Below, one piece after another: positions 18,173 to 27,925 of a stretch of 64,000 bases of DNA (position 1 is its first letter; each line of letters begins with the position of its first letter). Location of the stretch: assembly GCF_001574435.1 (NCBI RefSeq), contig NZ_LOCN01000001.1:76774-140773 (forward strand), written 5' to 3'. The position numbers and the translations under genes were made by a program. The notes below the pieces were generated by a model. That model was not told where the DNA came from. It searched no databases and was given only the letters and a program-made list of their open reading frames with translations. The stretch is from Moritella sp. JT01 (GTDB lineage Bacteria > Pseudomonadota > Gammaproteobacteria > Enterobacterales > Moritellaceae).

Positions 18173-18883
18173 TTAATTAGGTGTTGAAACGTTACTTATA
18201 TACTGGGTATAAATATGTTCTATATTCGTCAAAATAGCGGTTTTACCTTGAATGTCCGCATTGCGGATAGTGTCGATGACTAGCGCTAATGTGTATTCTT
18301 TTTGTGCTTCTACTGCGATGGGTAAGTAACTTAAATGCCAAGGCTCGCGTGATACGCCACCGAGATCTTGTCGATAGGGGCGATAGAAACCACAGTCGGC
18401 AATATTGTCATCTAGCCAAGCAGAAAATGACGCTAAATAGCCCCCTTCGTCATATTCTTGTGGGACCAGTTGTAATTGATAACCCTGAGGTAACGCGCTG
18501 TAGTCACACACATCTATTTCAGTACCCCAATGATGGCGACTTGCGCCGGGTAGCATCGACCAACGTAATATCGCGAAGACTTTTTCTTCTTCACTAAGTA
18601 TAGCTGGATCTAATGGCTGACTGTCATGACCCAGAATGGGTCTTAGGCCACTAAATTTATTATTCCAAATATGCAGTTGTTGTTCAAAAGAGCGAAAACT
18701 CGATACTACATCGAGATTGAATCCGGCGTGTTTTGCCCGCGCTTGTAACTGTTGAAATGCCGCTAATACTTGCTGGTGGATAAGCTTAGGTTGTGACGGT
18801 AGTTCAATTACATGGCTTTGCACTTGTCCTGTTAATTCAAGTTCAGTCAATGGGGGGACGATTATTGATGGCGGTGTTGTCAT
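18173..18883 (-). CDS. M15 family D,D/L,D-carboxypeptidase (VanY-like)
   Basis: 236-residue zinc peptidase of the peptidase M15B/VanY family, acting on peptidoglycan stem peptides. Ligands are visible in ASRHHWGTEIDVCDY (His and Asp) and in EPWHLSYLP (His). The substrate-binding SSFRSFEQQLHIW motif is also present. There is no obvious signal peptide, so location is uncertain. It starts 3 bp after the end of the SelW-like gene on the same strand, so the two are very likely cotranscribed. Confidence 0.87.
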   Translation of the reverse strand: MTTPPSIIVPPLTELELTGQVQSHVIELPSQPKLIHQQVLAAFQQLQARAKHAGFNLDVVSSFRSFEQQLHIWNNKFSGLRPILGHDSQPLDPAILSEEEKVFAILRWSMLPGASRHHWGTEIDVCDYSALPQGYQLQLVPQEYDEGGYLASFSAWLDDNIADCGFYRPYRQDLGGVSREPWHLSYLPIAVEAQKEYTLALVIDTIRNADIQGKTAILTNIEHIYTQYISNVSTPN

Positions 18884-18886
18884 TGA

Positions 18887-19174
18887 TTATACCGTTCGGT
18901 CACTGTGGCCGAGATCGCGTTCTGGGGCGATAATGTCACGCACTCGTTGTTTTAATACTTTGGCTTCGGGGAAACCGCCGTCTTGTTTACGTTCCCAAAT
19001 CAGTTGCTGATTGCAATGGATCTCAAAGCGACCGCCTGTGTCTGGGTGTAAGCTTATTTTACTTATCTCTTCACCAAAGGTATGCAGGAGCTCTTGTGTT
19101 AGCCAGGTAGAGCGCAACATCCAGTTACACTGTCGGCAATAGTAAATATCAATTTCAGCTTTGATCTCTGACAC
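18887..19174 (-). CDS. SelT/SelW/SelH (Rdx) family thioredoxin-like protein
   Basis: 95-residue cytoplasmic protein of the Rdx fold. The redox motif CxxC is near the N-terminus in IDIYYCRQCNWMLRS, with cysteine where eukaryotic SelW has selenocysteine. The family-typical SLHPDTGGRFEI and WERKQDGGFPE segments follow. The physiological redox partner is unknown. First gene of a probable operon with the M15 peptidase; its promoter region contains the dispersed repeat at 19261. Confidence 0.88.
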   Translation of the reverse strand: MSEIKAEIDIYYCRQCNWMLRSTWLTQELLHTFGEEISKISLHPDTGGRFEIHCNQQLIWERKQDGGFPEAKVLKQRVRDIIAPERDLGHSDRTV

Positions 19175-19260
19175 AAGTAAGGTCCTCTTTTATTAATATT
19201 ACTTATCCTAGCGTACTATTACTTATCTTAACGTCAATAGTTGCTGGTGGATATGATTTT

Positions 19261-19339
19261 TATACCCAAGTTACTTCATGTCTTGAAGATACTCTTCATT
19301 CGATTTTCTGGTTGTGCATCTTGAAGTCGCTTGGGTATA
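19261..19339. repeat. 79-bp copy of the dispersed inverted-repeat element
   Basis: Begins TATACCCAAGTTACTTCA and ends with GCATCTTGAAGTCGCTTGGG plus TATA, the reverse complement of the left end. It occupies the gap between the divergent SelW-like and RluA-like genes. No open frame of its own, so it looks like a miniature element or repetitive palindrome. Confidence 0.75.
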
Positions 19340-19389
19340 TTGCTTATTTAGGGTACACTTCGGCCTCATTTTCAGCATCGGTTTTTTTA

Positions 19390-20070
19390 ATGTATAGCAT
19401 TTTATTTCAGAATAACGATTTCTTGGTTATCAACAAAGCAGCGGGCATTGGTTTTCACGATGAAGACGGCGTTGATGGTATTTGTTCTATTGTCAGAAAG
19501 GATATTGGCAGATTAGTTTTTCCAGTACACCGTCTAGACAAAGTGACATCAGGATTGTTGTTACTGGCTAAATCATCAGAAGCGGCTGCTAAATTAGCGA
19601 AGTTATTTGAATTGCACGAGATCCAAAAGTATTACTTGGGTGTTATCGATAGCAAGCCAAAGAAAAAACAAGGTTTAGTGAAAGGCGATATGGAACGTTC
19701 ACGTCGCAGCATGTGGCGTTTAACAAAAACGCTAACTAGCCCTGCTGTTACGCAGTTCTTCACGCAAAGCATCGGTGATGGTAAGCGTTTAGTAGTATTA
19801 AAACCGCATACAGGTAAGACACACCAGCTACGTGTTGCATTAAACAGCCTAGGTAGCCCTATCTGTGGCGATCCGCTATATCAAAGTGCTGATGCTTGGA
19901 AATACGATCGCGCCTACCTACACGCGTATTGCTTACAGTTTACCCTTGATGGTGAAGACTTTAGCTTTGTGGCTGACGAGTTTAGCGGTAAAGAATTTGA
20001 GACTGCTGCATGTAAAGAAGCATTAGTTGCTTATGCACAGCCAGAGACATTGGCTTGGCCAAAAGTATAA
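19390..20070 (+). CDS. RluA-family pseudouridine synthase (TIGR01621 type)
   Basis: 226-residue RNA-modifying enzyme converting uridine to pseudouridine; the target RNA is not evident. The catalytic aspartate is Asp50 in VHRLDKVTSGLLL. Other motifs are LVINKAAGI at the N-terminus, LKPHTGKTHQLRVAL and SPICGDPLYQ. ATG 19390 is chosen because the in-frame sequence before it is encoded by the repeat element and would add 26 unrelated residues. No S4 domain, so it is the short RluA form. Confidence 0.9.
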   Translation: MYSILFQNNDFLVINKAAGIGFHDEDGVDGICSIVRKDIGRLVFPVHRLDKVTSGLLLLAKSSEAAAKLAKLFELHEIQKYYLGVIDSKPKKKQGLVKGDMERSRRSMWRLTKTLTSPAVTQFFTQSIGDGKRLVVLKPHTGKTHQLRVALNSLGSPICGDPLYQSADAWKYDRAYLHAYCLQFTLDGEDFSFVADEFSGKEFETAACKEALVAYAQPETLAWPKV

Positions 20071-20133
20071 TCGTTATATAACCAAGTTACAGTACAGTTG
20101 TTTGATTAAATAATAGCTTGGTTAAATAATGCA

Positions 20134-20185
20134 TAAAAAAACGCCCAACGTAGTACTCTTTTGAGTAATGCGTTGGGCGTTTTTG
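20134..20185. terminator. Bidirectional terminator
   Basis: Stem AAAAAAACGCCCAACG ... CGTTGGGCGTTTTTG between the converging pseudouridine synthase and tal genes. Confidence 0.88.
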
Positions 20186-20221
20186 TTAACGACGATACTA
20201 TTTATTCAAATCAGAACAAAT

Positions 20222-20255
20222 TATAGCCCAAGCGACTTCAAGCCGTTTGGGTATA
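20222..20255. repeat. Collapsed 34-bp copy of the dispersed repeat
   Basis: TATAGCCCAAGCGACTTCAA followed by GCCGTTTGGGTATA: both ends of the element with almost nothing between, 12 bp from the 3' end of tal. Confidence 0.65.
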
Positions 20256-20267
20256 GCCTTATTCAAA

Positions 20268-21215
20268 TTAGAATAAGTCAGCAATCATCGTTTCTAGTTT
20301 GTTTTGGTCAATCGCGAAGTTACGGATACCTTCAGCTAGTTTTTCAACTGCCATTGGATCTTGGCTGTGATCCCAACGGAATGCTGCTTCAGTTAGTTTC
20401 GCTTTTGGTGCGACTTGTTCTGCTTCTGAGAATAGAGCTTGTGCTACAGGCTCTGAAGAGTTTTGTAGTTCTTCTAATAGCTGTGGTGCGATTGTTAGAC
20501 GGTCACAACCAGCAAGGGCTAGGATCTCACCTGTGTTACGGAAGCTTGCGCCCATAACAACCGTGTTATAACCCGATGCTTTGTAGTAGTTGTAAATAGT
20601 GCTTACCGAGATAACGCCTGGATCGTTAGCGCCTTCATATGTTTCGCCCGTTTTCGCTTTGTGCCAATCCATGATACGGCCAACGAAAGGAGAGATTAGG
20701 AATACGCCTGCTTCTGCACATGCTTGCGCTTGTGCGAAAGAGAATAGTAACGTTAAGTTACAGTTGATGCCCATTGCTTCAAGTTGTTCTGCAGCGCGGA
20801 TACCTTCCCAAGTCGAAGCCAGTTTGATCAGGATGTTTTCTTTTTCAATGCCCACTGCTTTATATAGCTCGATCAGTAGTAACGCTTGCTTCACACTTGC
20901 TTCAGTGTCATAAGAAAGACGCGCATCAACTTCTGTCGAGATACGACCTGGAATTGTCGTTAAGATCTCTTTACCAATTAATACAGCTAGTTTGTCACAT
21001 GCAAGTGCTACTTGTGTTTCTGGTGTTGCATTTTCTTTAGCATACGCAATTGCTTGTGCTACTAATGGTTGATAAGTCGGTAATGCAGCTGCTTTTAAGA
21101 TAAGTGATGGATTCGTCGTCGCATCTTGAGGCTGGTATAATTTAATTGCGTCCACATCGCCTGTATCTGCAACAATAGTGGTTAATTTACTTAGCTGTTC
21201 TAACTGGTTACTCAT
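20268..21215 (-). CDS. tal: Transaldolase
   Basis: 315-residue pentose-phosphate enzyme that moves a dihydroxyacetone unit from sedoheptulose 7-phosphate to glyceraldehyde 3-phosphate. The Schiff-base lysine is in [16 protein letters not shown], and the opening TTIVADTGD and [10 protein letters not shown] motifs are typical of TalB. Length matches E. coli TalB (317). Single gene, no transketolase adjacent. Confidence 0.96.
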   Translation of the reverse strand: MSNQLEQLSKLTTIVADTGDVDAIKLYQPQDATTNPSLILKAAALPTYQPLVAQAIAYAKENATPETQVALACDKLAVLIGKEILTTIPGRISTEVDARLSYDTEASVKQALLLIELYKAVGIEKENILIKLASTWEGIRAAEQLEAMGINCNLTLLFSFAQAQACAEAGVFLISPFVGRIMDWHKAKTGETYEGANDPGVISVSTIYNYYKASGYNTVVMGASFRNTGEILALAGCDRLTIAPQLLEELQNSSEPVAQALFSEAEQVAPKAKLTEAAFRWDHSQDPMAVEKLAEGIRNFAIDQNKLETMIADLF

Positions 21216-21487
21216 TATTTTACTTCCACAATTATATATTGATCGGTGTAAGGGCTACCATCACTATCATTAATATTGATTATAATGTCAATACTATAAA
21301 ACTAGACTGCTGCAAACCTGACTGCTTGGGAATCTTAGCTTTAATGAAATAGCGGTAATTTCTGAATTGTATCTTAGCACAGCTTTCATTCGAAAGTATG
21401 TAGGCTTTCATCACGTTTTATAGCAAAAATATTACTTGCAATCACATTCTGCTACGGTATGTTGTTTGTATATAATAAATAGGATAT

Positions 21488-22567
21488 ATGAGCAACGTAA
21501 TGGAAAAAGACACCTTAAATAATGTGCATATTTGTTCTGAACAAGTATTGATGACGCCTTCCGAATTAAAAGTTAAATTACCTATTTCGAATCATGCCCT
21601 TGGCTATATACAAACCGCCCGTGAAACGATTGCTAATATTATCGCTGGTAAAGATACACGTTTACTTGTGGTGTGTGGTCCTTGCTCAATTCATGATGAT
21701 AAATCCGCGTTAGAATATGCTCACAGATTAAAAGCCCTGCATGACGAATTAGGCGACCAGCTGTATATCGTGATGCGAGTGTACTTTGAAAAACCACGTA
21801 CAACAGTTGGCTGGAAAGGCGCAATTAATGATCCGCATATGGATGGTTCATTTGATGTTGAAACGGGTTTAATCAATGCGCGTAAATTATTAATTACGCT
21901 TGCTGAAATGGAGATCCCAACAGCAACAGAAGCACTTGATCCAATTAGCCCACAATACCTTGCGGAGCTATTTTCTTGGTCTGCGATAGGCGCGCGTACT
22001 ACTGAGTCACAAACTCACCGTGAAATGGCTTCTGGTCTGTCAATGCCTGTTGGTTTTAAAAATGGTACTGATGGCAACTTATCAACCGCAATCAATGCGA
22101 TGAAGTCGGCGTCACATTCACATCGTTTCATGGGCATTAATCAAGACGGTCAAGTTGCATTGCTCCAAACTCAGGGTAATCCTGATGGTCACGTGATCTT
22201 ACGTGGTGGTAAGCAACCAAATTATGATTCAGTTGCTGTTGCATTAGCAGAGCAAGACATGGTCAAAGCGGGTTTACGCCCAAGCTTGATGGTTGATTGC
22301 AGTCACGCTAACTCAAACAAAAACCACGAATTACAGCCATTAGTGGCGAAAAACGTGATTCACCAGATCCAAGAAGGCAATAAGTCGATTATCGGTGTCA
22401 TGATTGAAAGTCACTTAAAGGGTGGTAATCAATCGTCAGAACAACCGATTGAGGATATGGTATACGGTGTCTCGGTGACGGATGCATGTATCGACTGGGA
22501 TACGACTGACACATTATTACGTGAAACAGCAATTGAATTAAGTGGCTGTTTAGCTAAAAGAACATAG
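21488..22567 (+). CDS. aroF: 3-deoxy-7-phosphoheptulonate synthase (class I)
   Basis: 359-residue first enzyme of the shikimate pathway, joining phosphoenolpyruvate and erythrose 4-phosphate. Key motifs: VVCGPCSIHD, RVYFEKPRTTVGWKG, GARTTESQTHREMASGLSMP, GFKNGTDG and DCSHANSNK. Placement 61 bp before tyrA, as in E. coli aroF-tyrA, indicates the tyrosine-sensitive isozyme. No clear TyrR box could be recognised upstream. Confidence 0.93.
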   Translation: MSNVMEKDTLNNVHICSEQVLMTPSELKVKLPISNHALGYIQTARETIANIIAGKDTRLLVVCGPCSIHDDKSALEYAHRLKALHDELGDQLYIVMRVYFEKPRTTVGWKGAINDPHMDGSFDVETGLINARKLLITLAEMEIPTATEALDPISPQYLAELFSWSAIGARTTESQTHREMASGLSMPVGFKNGTDGNLSTAINAMKSASHSHRFMGINQDGQVALLQTQGNPDGHVILRGGKQPNYDSVAVALAEQDMVKAGLRPSLMVDCSHANSNKNHELQPLVAKNVIHQIQEGNKSIIGVMIESHLKGGNQSSEQPIEDMVYGVSVTDACIDWDTTDTLLRETAIELSGCLAKRT

Positions 22568-22628
22568 TCTGTAGGTCGTACATATCTAAGTAAATAGTAC
22601 GGCAAGGACGTCATGAGGTGCATGGTCA

Positions 22629-23762
22629 GTGAAACTGGATCCGTTAGGTAAATTAAGAGATAAAATAGATGATGTTGACCAGCAGTTGGTCGACTTATTA
22701 GCACAACGATTAGCGTTAGTGGCTGAAGTTGGTGAAATAAAAAGTGAGCATGGCTTACCTATTTATGTACCTGAACGTGAAACCGCGATGTTGGGAAAAC
22801 GACGTGAAGAAGCGGAGGAAAAAGGTGTGCCTGGAGATCTAATTGAAGATGTATTACGCCGTGTTATGCGTGAGTCGTATGCATCTGAAAAAGACTCAGG
22901 TTTCAAAACCGTAAAACCCGATTTGGGCCGTATTGTGGTTATCGGTGGTGCGGGTAAGTTGGGTATGCTGTTTGTGCGTATGTTCCGTCTGTCTGGTTAT
23001 CAGGTTGATATTCTTGAGCAAGGTGATTGGGATAAGGCTGACACTTTATTTGCCAATGCAGGACTTGTGGTTGTCTCGGTACCCATTAATCTAACAGAAA
23101 CTATTATCGCGAAGTTAGGCCGTTTACCCAAAGATTGCGTATTGGCTGATATCACCAGTATCAAGAATAAGCCGTTGCAAGCGATGCTGAATGCGCACGA
23201 AGGCCCTGTTGTCGGTTTACATCCAATGTTTGGCCCTGATGTTGGTAATTTGGCGAAGCAAGTTATTGTGTGTTGTGATGGCCGTGGTAAAGAGCAATAT
23301 CAGTGGCTGTTAGATCAAATGCAGATCTGGGGCGCGCGTATTTATGATGTTGATGCTAAGCAACATGATGAAGCGATGACTTTGATCCAAGCCTTACGTC
23401 ACTTTACAACGTTTGTATATGGTGCACATTTGGCTGAAGAAAATCCAGATTTACAGCAATTACTGGACCTGAGTTCGCCAATTTATCGTTTAGAATTAGC
23501 CATGGTAGGGCGTCTGTTTGCACAGGACCCAACGTTATATGCAGACATTATTTTAGCGTCAGATAATAATGTGGCGATGATCCGCCGTTATGCTGAGCGC
23601 TTCATGCAAGCCGCTGAGATGTTAGAGCGTAACGATAAAGAGGGCTTCATCCGTTCGTTCGAAATGGTATCAGATTGGTTTGGTGATTATTCAACGCAAT
23701 TCTTGCAAGAAAGCCGCAATCTACTGTTACAAGCAAACGATAACCGTCAGTTCTTTGGGTAG
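22629..23762 (+). CDS. tyrA: Chorismate mutase / prephenate dehydrogenase
   Basis: 377-residue bifunctional T-protein of tyrosine synthesis. Residues 1-90 are the AroQ chorismate mutase domain ([19 protein letters not shown]). The dehydrogenase follows, with the NAD-binding [18 protein letters not shown] at about 101-118 and the [11 protein letters not shown] active-site motif. It starts at GTG 22629; the ATG seven bases earlier is in another frame. Second gene of the aroF operon, ended by the terminator at 23804. Confidence 0.95.
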   Translation: MKLDPLGKLRDKIDDVDQQLVDLLAQRLALVAEVGEIKSEHGLPIYVPERETAMLGKRREEAEEKGVPGDLIEDVLRRVMRESYASEKDSGFKTVKPDLGRIVVIGGAGKLGMLFVRMFRLSGYQVDILEQGDWDKADTLFANAGLVVVSVPINLTETIIAKLGRLPKDCVLADITSIKNKPLQAMLNAHEGPVVGLHPMFGPDVGNLAKQVIVCCDGRGKEQYQWLLDQMQIWGARIYDVDAKQHDEAMTLIQALRHFTTFVYGAHLAEENPDLQQLLDLSSPIYRLELAMVGRLFAQDPTLYADIILASDNNVAMIRRYAERFMQAAEMLERNDKEGFIRSFEMVSDWFGDYSTQFLQESRNLLLQANDNRQFFG

Positions 23763-23803
23763 ATAATGACGCAATAGTTTAATTAATCCTTTTGAAGACA
23801 AAT

Positions 23804-23834
23804 AAAAAGAGCATCTCGATGATGCTCTTTTTTT
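23804..23834. terminator. Terminator between tyrA and pheA
   Basis: Stem AAAAAGAGCATC/GATGCTCTTTTT with T run; serves aroF-tyrA and possibly the converging pheA. Confidence 0.88.
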
Positions 23835-23888
23835 ATGTGTCATTTAAACTACAATCATGAACTTATAAACTAATCATGAACTTATAAA

Positions 23889-25055
23889 CTATAGTAGTTC
23901 TGCTGGTACATCTGTAGCGGCGACATCTTCACTCGGATAACAACCTAATACTTTTAATTGGTTGGTAATACGGGTGAGTTGTTTAATTACATTTTGCATT
24001 TTTTCGGATTGTAAATTAGCGGCGACATCAATATAGAACATTTCCTCCCAAGGGTTACCTTGGATAGGGCGTGATTCTAATTTCGTCATATTGATGCCTT
24101 GTTCGCGTAATACTAACAATGCTTCAACTAGGCAACCCGCTTGTTGGCCTGTAGACATTGTGAAGGTGGTTTTTGCTGGTATTTGTACCGCCACATCAAC
24201 GGGTTTACGTGCCACAACAATAAAGCGGCTGTAGTTTTCAGTTTGATTTGCTAAACCGGTGCGAATAGGTTGTAAACCGTACAGTTCACCACCGGTAATA
24301 CTGCCAATTGCAGCGGCATTTTCGCTGTTAAGCTCTTTTACTTTCGCCATTGCTGCTGATGAGCTGTCCACAAATTCAATTTTAATGTGTGGGTGTGCAC
24401 TTAAAAACAATGAACACTGCGCAAATGGTTGTGGATGGGCATAGATAGTTTTAATTTTTGACAAATCAGTATCACAAGTCGTGATTAAACTGTGTTCAAT
24501 TGGCTGTGTTAGTTCGCCAACAATCGATAACGTTGTGTGTTGTAATAGATCGTAAACATCATTAATGCTGCCTGAAGAGGTATTTTCAATAGGTAGCATG
24601 CCGTAGTCAGCTTGACCTTTTTCTACTGCAGTGATGATTTTTTGGAATGTCGGGAAGCCTAATTCTACTAAGCGGTCATCTTGACGCGCAAAGTATTTTT
24701 TACACGCGAGGTTTGAATAAGAGCCTTTGTCACCTAGAAAAGCAACGCGTGCGACCGATACCGCTGCATTTGGATTTTTAATTTCTTGTAAAAAGGCTTG
24801 TTGTAATAGTACTGAATCTTCAAGAACCGTATGGTAAATGTTCATGATGTAATTGCTATCTAGACCAAGTTCACGACCTTGATTAATTAAACGCACTAGT
24901 AGTTGTTGTTCACGATCTTGATCGCGTACAGGTTTACTCGTCGATTGCTTGCTTTTTGCCACTTCAATGGCTAATTCTCTGCGTTCGGATAATAGTTTTA
25001 ATAAATTATTATCAAGCGTGGTAATGCGAGTTCTAATATCGTTGAGGTCTGCCAT
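23889..25055 (-). CDS. pheA: Chorismate mutase / prephenate dehydratase
   Basis: 388-residue P-protein of phenylalanine synthesis. The start at 25055 follows an AAGGAT site; the longer frame to 25118 adds 21 residues without support. The AroQ mutase domain is at residues 1-90 (IRTRITTLDNNLLKLLSERR), the dehydratase from about 105 (VAFLGDKGSYSNLA, LPIENTSSGSINDVYDLL), and a C-terminal ACT domain binds phenylalanine (ESRPIQGNPWEEMFYID). No pheL-like leader peptide is visible; the hairpin upstream seems to belong to raiA. Confidence 0.94.
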   Translation of the reverse strand: MADLNDIRTRITTLDNNLLKLLSERRELAIEVAKSKQSTSKPVRDQDREQQLLVRLINQGRELGLDSNYIMNIYHTVLEDSVLLQQAFLQEIKNPNAAVSVARVAFLGDKGSYSNLACKKYFARQDDRLVELGFPTFQKIITAVEKGQADYGMLPIENTSSGSINDVYDLLQHTTLSIVGELTQPIEHSLITTCDTDLSKIKTIYAHPQPFAQCSLFLSAHPHIKIEFVDSSSAAMAKVKELNSENAAAIGSITGGELYGLQPIRTGLANQTENYSRFIVVARKPVDVAVQIPAKTTFTMSTGQQAGCLVEALLVLREQGINMTKLESRPIQGNPWEEMFYIDVAANLQSEKMQNVIKQLTRITNQLKVLGCYPSEDVAATDVPAELL

Positions 25056-25192
25056 GAAATAGGATCCTTGTGCGTACTCTATAAGGTTATATGGATATAT
25101 ATGCCTAATGGTGCACATTTATTTATAATTGATTGTTTAATTTATTTATCTAGCGGGTCAAAGTCAAGGTGTCTGGAGAAAACTGCAGAAAT

Positions 25193-25225
25193 AAAAAAAG
25201 CGCAGTCCTATGCTGCGCTTTTTTG
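25193..25225 (-). terminator. Terminator of raiA
   Basis: Stem AAAAAAGCGCAG ... CTGCGCTTTTTT between raiA and pheA, both on the minus strand. Its place suggests it ends raiA mRNA and keeps pheA separate. Confidence 0.82.
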
Positions 25226-25270
25226 TTGTTCCTCAAATAAAGAGAGAATCAGGAAATTTTAGTCTTCGTG

Positions 25271-25657
25271 TTAATATTCTGCGAGCTCTAACTCATCGTC
25301 AGAAATTTTTTCAACAGGGAGTTCTTCACCACTAATTACACCTGCGCGACACTGCTCTTTACCGCTTTTATGCGCGGAGTGTTTCTCGCTGTATTTATTT
25401 AATTGACGCTCTAGCTTTTGGCCTAAAATCGTAATAGCAGCGTAAAGATCTTCTCCTTCAGAAACTGCGAGTAATTGGCCTTGAGGAAGATGAATGCTAG
25501 CCTCAATTTTTTTAACGTTATTCTTGTCTTTCGTAATCGTTACGTGCGGATTAATCATTGGAATATTGAAGCGTTCTAACTTCGCATATTTCATCGCAAG
25601 TTTTTCTTGCATAGGAGCCGTAACTTTAATTTCTTTACTGGTTATTTCAAATGTCAT
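25271..25657 (-). CDS. raiA: Ribosome-associated inhibitor / hibernation factor RaiA (YfiA)
   Basis: 128-residue protein that binds the decoding centre of 70S ribosomes in cold or stationary conditions and blocks translation. The first ATG of the frame (25663) touches the AAGGAG site directly, whereas the second (25657, MTFEITSKEIK) has normal spacing and is chosen. The beta-alpha-beta fold region is typical (KLERFNIPMINPHVTITKD, EGEDLYAAITILGQKLERQL). It ends with an acidic tail, somewhat longer than E. coli YfiA (113). A strong CRP box lies about 65 bp upstream. Confidence 0.93.
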   Translation of the reverse strand: MTFEITSKEIKVTAPMQEKLAMKYAKLERFNIPMINPHVTITKDKNNVKKIEASIHLPQGQLLAVSEGEDLYAAITILGQKLERQLNKYSEKHSAHKSGKEQCRAGVISGEELPVEKISDDELELAEY

Positions 25658-25722
25658 AGACATCTCCTTGTGTAATACCCTTAAATTGGTTCAACTTCAG
25701 AATACGACTTTCAGGTTTAAAT

Positions 25723-25743
25723 AAAGTGATCTGGATCACATTT
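25723..25743. promoter_or_regulatory. CRP-cAMP binding site
   Basis: AAAGTGATCTGGATCACATTT is nearly identical to the consensus AAATGTGATCTAGATCACATTT. It sits 66 bp before raiA and about 150 bp before the divergent GGDEF-EAL gene; the raiA distance fits direct activation. Confidence 0.85.
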
Positions 25744-25891
25744 AATAATTTAGTTTTTGAAAGCCCTTAAAAGTGTGACGCATTAAACATTTATAAGCAT
25801 TTATGTTAAATTCGTTGTCTTCGACTCCATGCTTAGGCATTATGTCTAGTCCTATTGATAATAAAATTAAATAATTACTGATACCAATACT

Positions 25892-27757
25892 ATGATTAAT
25901 AAATGTAATATGACGACTTTACGTGATGAGCTTGTTGCAGATGCTACACACCTTGACCACGTGTTATTACAGTTAAGTGTTATAGATTGGTGTGGTCACG
26001 ATGAGTTTATTTTCTTTGTTGATAACCTTGTCAATGAAACCCAAAAAACCTTAAATATTGCTGATGTCAAGATCCATTTATTTACGGATATTTTTGCTGG
26101 CGTGATGCCATTATTACCACGGTACATATCAATACTCGACCTTGATACAGGGTTTAGTATTGAAGATGTTGCACAGCTTAAGTCCGGCTTAATTGTTTTT
26201 CAACATACTGATATTAGTGACTATAAATCAAGCGTGGTCAATTTGGTGTCGCCCTTATTTAAAGGCGAGAAATTAATTGGTGCGATTAATTTTAATGGTA
26301 TGCAAGCACGCGATAGTACGTCGGTATTCATCTCCTCTTTTTGTCAATCTATTGCAAACTTAGTCCAACGTAATTTACGGTTAATGGATAACGAATTACA
26401 GTGTGCATTATCGGTAGAAACGGCGAGTAAATCGCAACAACAATTCCACAGCTTGGCCTTTTTTGATGCGCTAACAGGGTTAGCTAATCGCCGCTTACTG
26501 AATCAAAAAATTGATATGCATTATGAAGCTGCAATCAATAACCAGGTAATTGGTGCATTATTATTTATTGATCTGGATTATTTTAAAGCCATTAATGATT
26601 CGCTAGGTCATGCCGTTGGTGATGAAATATTAGTCGAAGTCGCTCAGCGATTAAGAGAAATACAAGGAGATCAAGATTTAATTTCTCGCTTAGGAGGGGA
26701 TGAGTTTGTCATCTTGTTACCTGATTTGTCTGAAAATCCAATGCATGCCGAGCAACACGCCAATCTATTCGCTGAACAATTAATCGAGCGCATTTCCCAG
26801 CCTTATCTATATAAGGGGCAAGCTTTGTATATCGGAGCAAGTATTGGTGTAACGCTATTTCCAAGTAAAGACCAAGAAACGGCTGATTTGTTAAAACAAG
26901 CGGATACGGCAATGTATCAAGCTAAATCAAATGGACGCAAAAAAGTCACTTTCTTTGATGTGAAAATGCAGCGTAAAGCAGATAAGCGTTTGCATATTTA
27001 CAATTGCCTGAAAAGTGCAATTGCTAAGAATGAATTGTTTTTGCATTACCAACCGCAACATATGGTGCAAAGTGGCGAGATTATTGGTGTTGAAGCGTTA
27101 GTGCGTTGGCATTTAGGCGGTAAACAACAAATATCTCCTGCCGAATTTATTCCGATTGCTGAGGAAACCGATCTTATTATTGAAATCGGTATATGGGTAT
27201 TACAGGCCGCATGTCGTCAATTTGTTGAATGGCAATTACAAGGTGTTAATGTACCGCAATTATCCGTCAATGTGAGCACCCGACAATTTCATGATCATAA
27301 TTTTGTTGATTCGGTATTGATGGTATTGGATGAGACCGGTATGGATCCGATGCAACTCAACTTAGAGATCACCGAATCTGTGGTTATTGAGCATGCGGAA
27401 GACGCTATCCGTAAAATGACCGACTTAAAAAATATCGGTGTGAGTTTTGCTGTGGATGATTTTGGTGTGGGTTATTCGTCGCTAAGTTACTTAAAACGTT
27501 TGCCAGCGAATGAGCTAAAAATTGATCGCTCATTTATTCAAGGGATACCTTATAACGTGTCCGATATGGCGATAGTGGAAGCCGTATTGGCGATGGCAAA
27601 ACACATGGGCTTTAATGTGACAGCTGAAGGGGTTGAAAGCCGCCAGCAGCTTGAATTTTTACAACGCCAGCAATGCAGTTTTTACCAAGGTTTTTATGCG
27701 AGTAAGCCACTCACTGGCGAAAACCTCGCGCTTTATGTTCGACGCCAGCAAGGATAG
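25892..27757 (+). CDS. GGDEF-EAL dual-domain cyclic di-GMP protein
   Basis: 621-residue cytoplasmic protein. Residues 1-165 look like a GAF-type sensor (LVSPLFKGEKLIGAINFNG). The diguanylate cyclase domain carries an intact GGDEF at 268-272 (SRLGGDEFVILL) and an upstream IDLDYFKAINDSLGH. The phosphodiesterase domain has EAL at 401-403 (GVEALVRWH), ITES, DDFGVGYSSL and KIDRSFI. Both active sites look complete, so the protein could work in either direction; which dominates is not deducible. No membrane segment. Its promoter region is shared with raiA and its CRP box. An alternative start is ATG 25910. Confidence 0.92.
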   Translation: MINKCNMTTLRDELVADATHLDHVLLQLSVIDWCGHDEFIFFVDNLVNETQKTLNIADVKIHLFTDIFAGVMPLLPRYISILDLDTGFSIEDVAQLKSGLIVFQHTDISDYKSSVVNLVSPLFKGEKLIGAINFNGMQARDSTSVFISSFCQSIANLVQRNLRLMDNELQCALSVETASKSQQQFHSLAFFDALTGLANRRLLNQKIDMHYEAAINNQVIGALLFIDLDYFKAINDSLGHAVGDEILVEVAQRLREIQGDQDLISRLGGDEFVILLPDLSENPMHAEQHANLFAEQLIERISQPYLYKGQALYIGASIGVTLFPSKDQETADLLKQADTAMYQAKSNGRKKVTFFDVKMQRKADKRLHIYNCLKSAIAKNELFLHYQPQHMVQSGEIIGVEALVRWHLGGKQQISPAEFIPIAEETDLIIEIGIWVLQAACRQFVEWQLQGVNVPQLSVNVSTRQFHDHNFVDSVLMVLDETGMDPMQLNLEITESVVIEHAEDAIRKMTDLKNIGVSFAVDDFGVGYSSLSYLKRLPANELKIDRSFIQGIPYNVSDMAIVEAVLAMAKHMGFNVTAEGVESRQQLEFLQRQQCSFYQGFYASKPLTGENLALYVRRQQG

Positions 27758-27925
27758 CTTGGTGTCATTTACAACGTGTAGGTTATAACCCTAATGTAAT
27801 AAATATGGATATAAGGTGAACATTTTTGTCTCTTTCGCATCTATATCCTTGTTAATTACAGTTAAATGCTATTATTTTAGTAAGTAAATTGAATGAGTAC
27901 TTTTATCGGGCGGAGGGACCTAGCC

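Noticed and set aside
22429..22704. Antisense frame of 91 codons across aroF-tyrA
   Set aside because: Spans the end of aroF and the start of tyrA on the opposite strand; no supporting signal.
25055..25270. Possible pheL-type attenuator leader before pheA
   Set aside because: There is a terminator hairpin, but no minus-strand leader peptide with runs of Phe codons and no alternative antiterminator pairing seen. It is more simply the raiA terminator.
25208..25280. Plus-strand short frame starting MLRFFVVP within the raiA terminator
   Set aside because: It overlaps the terminator stem, runs antisense into raiA and has no ribosome site.
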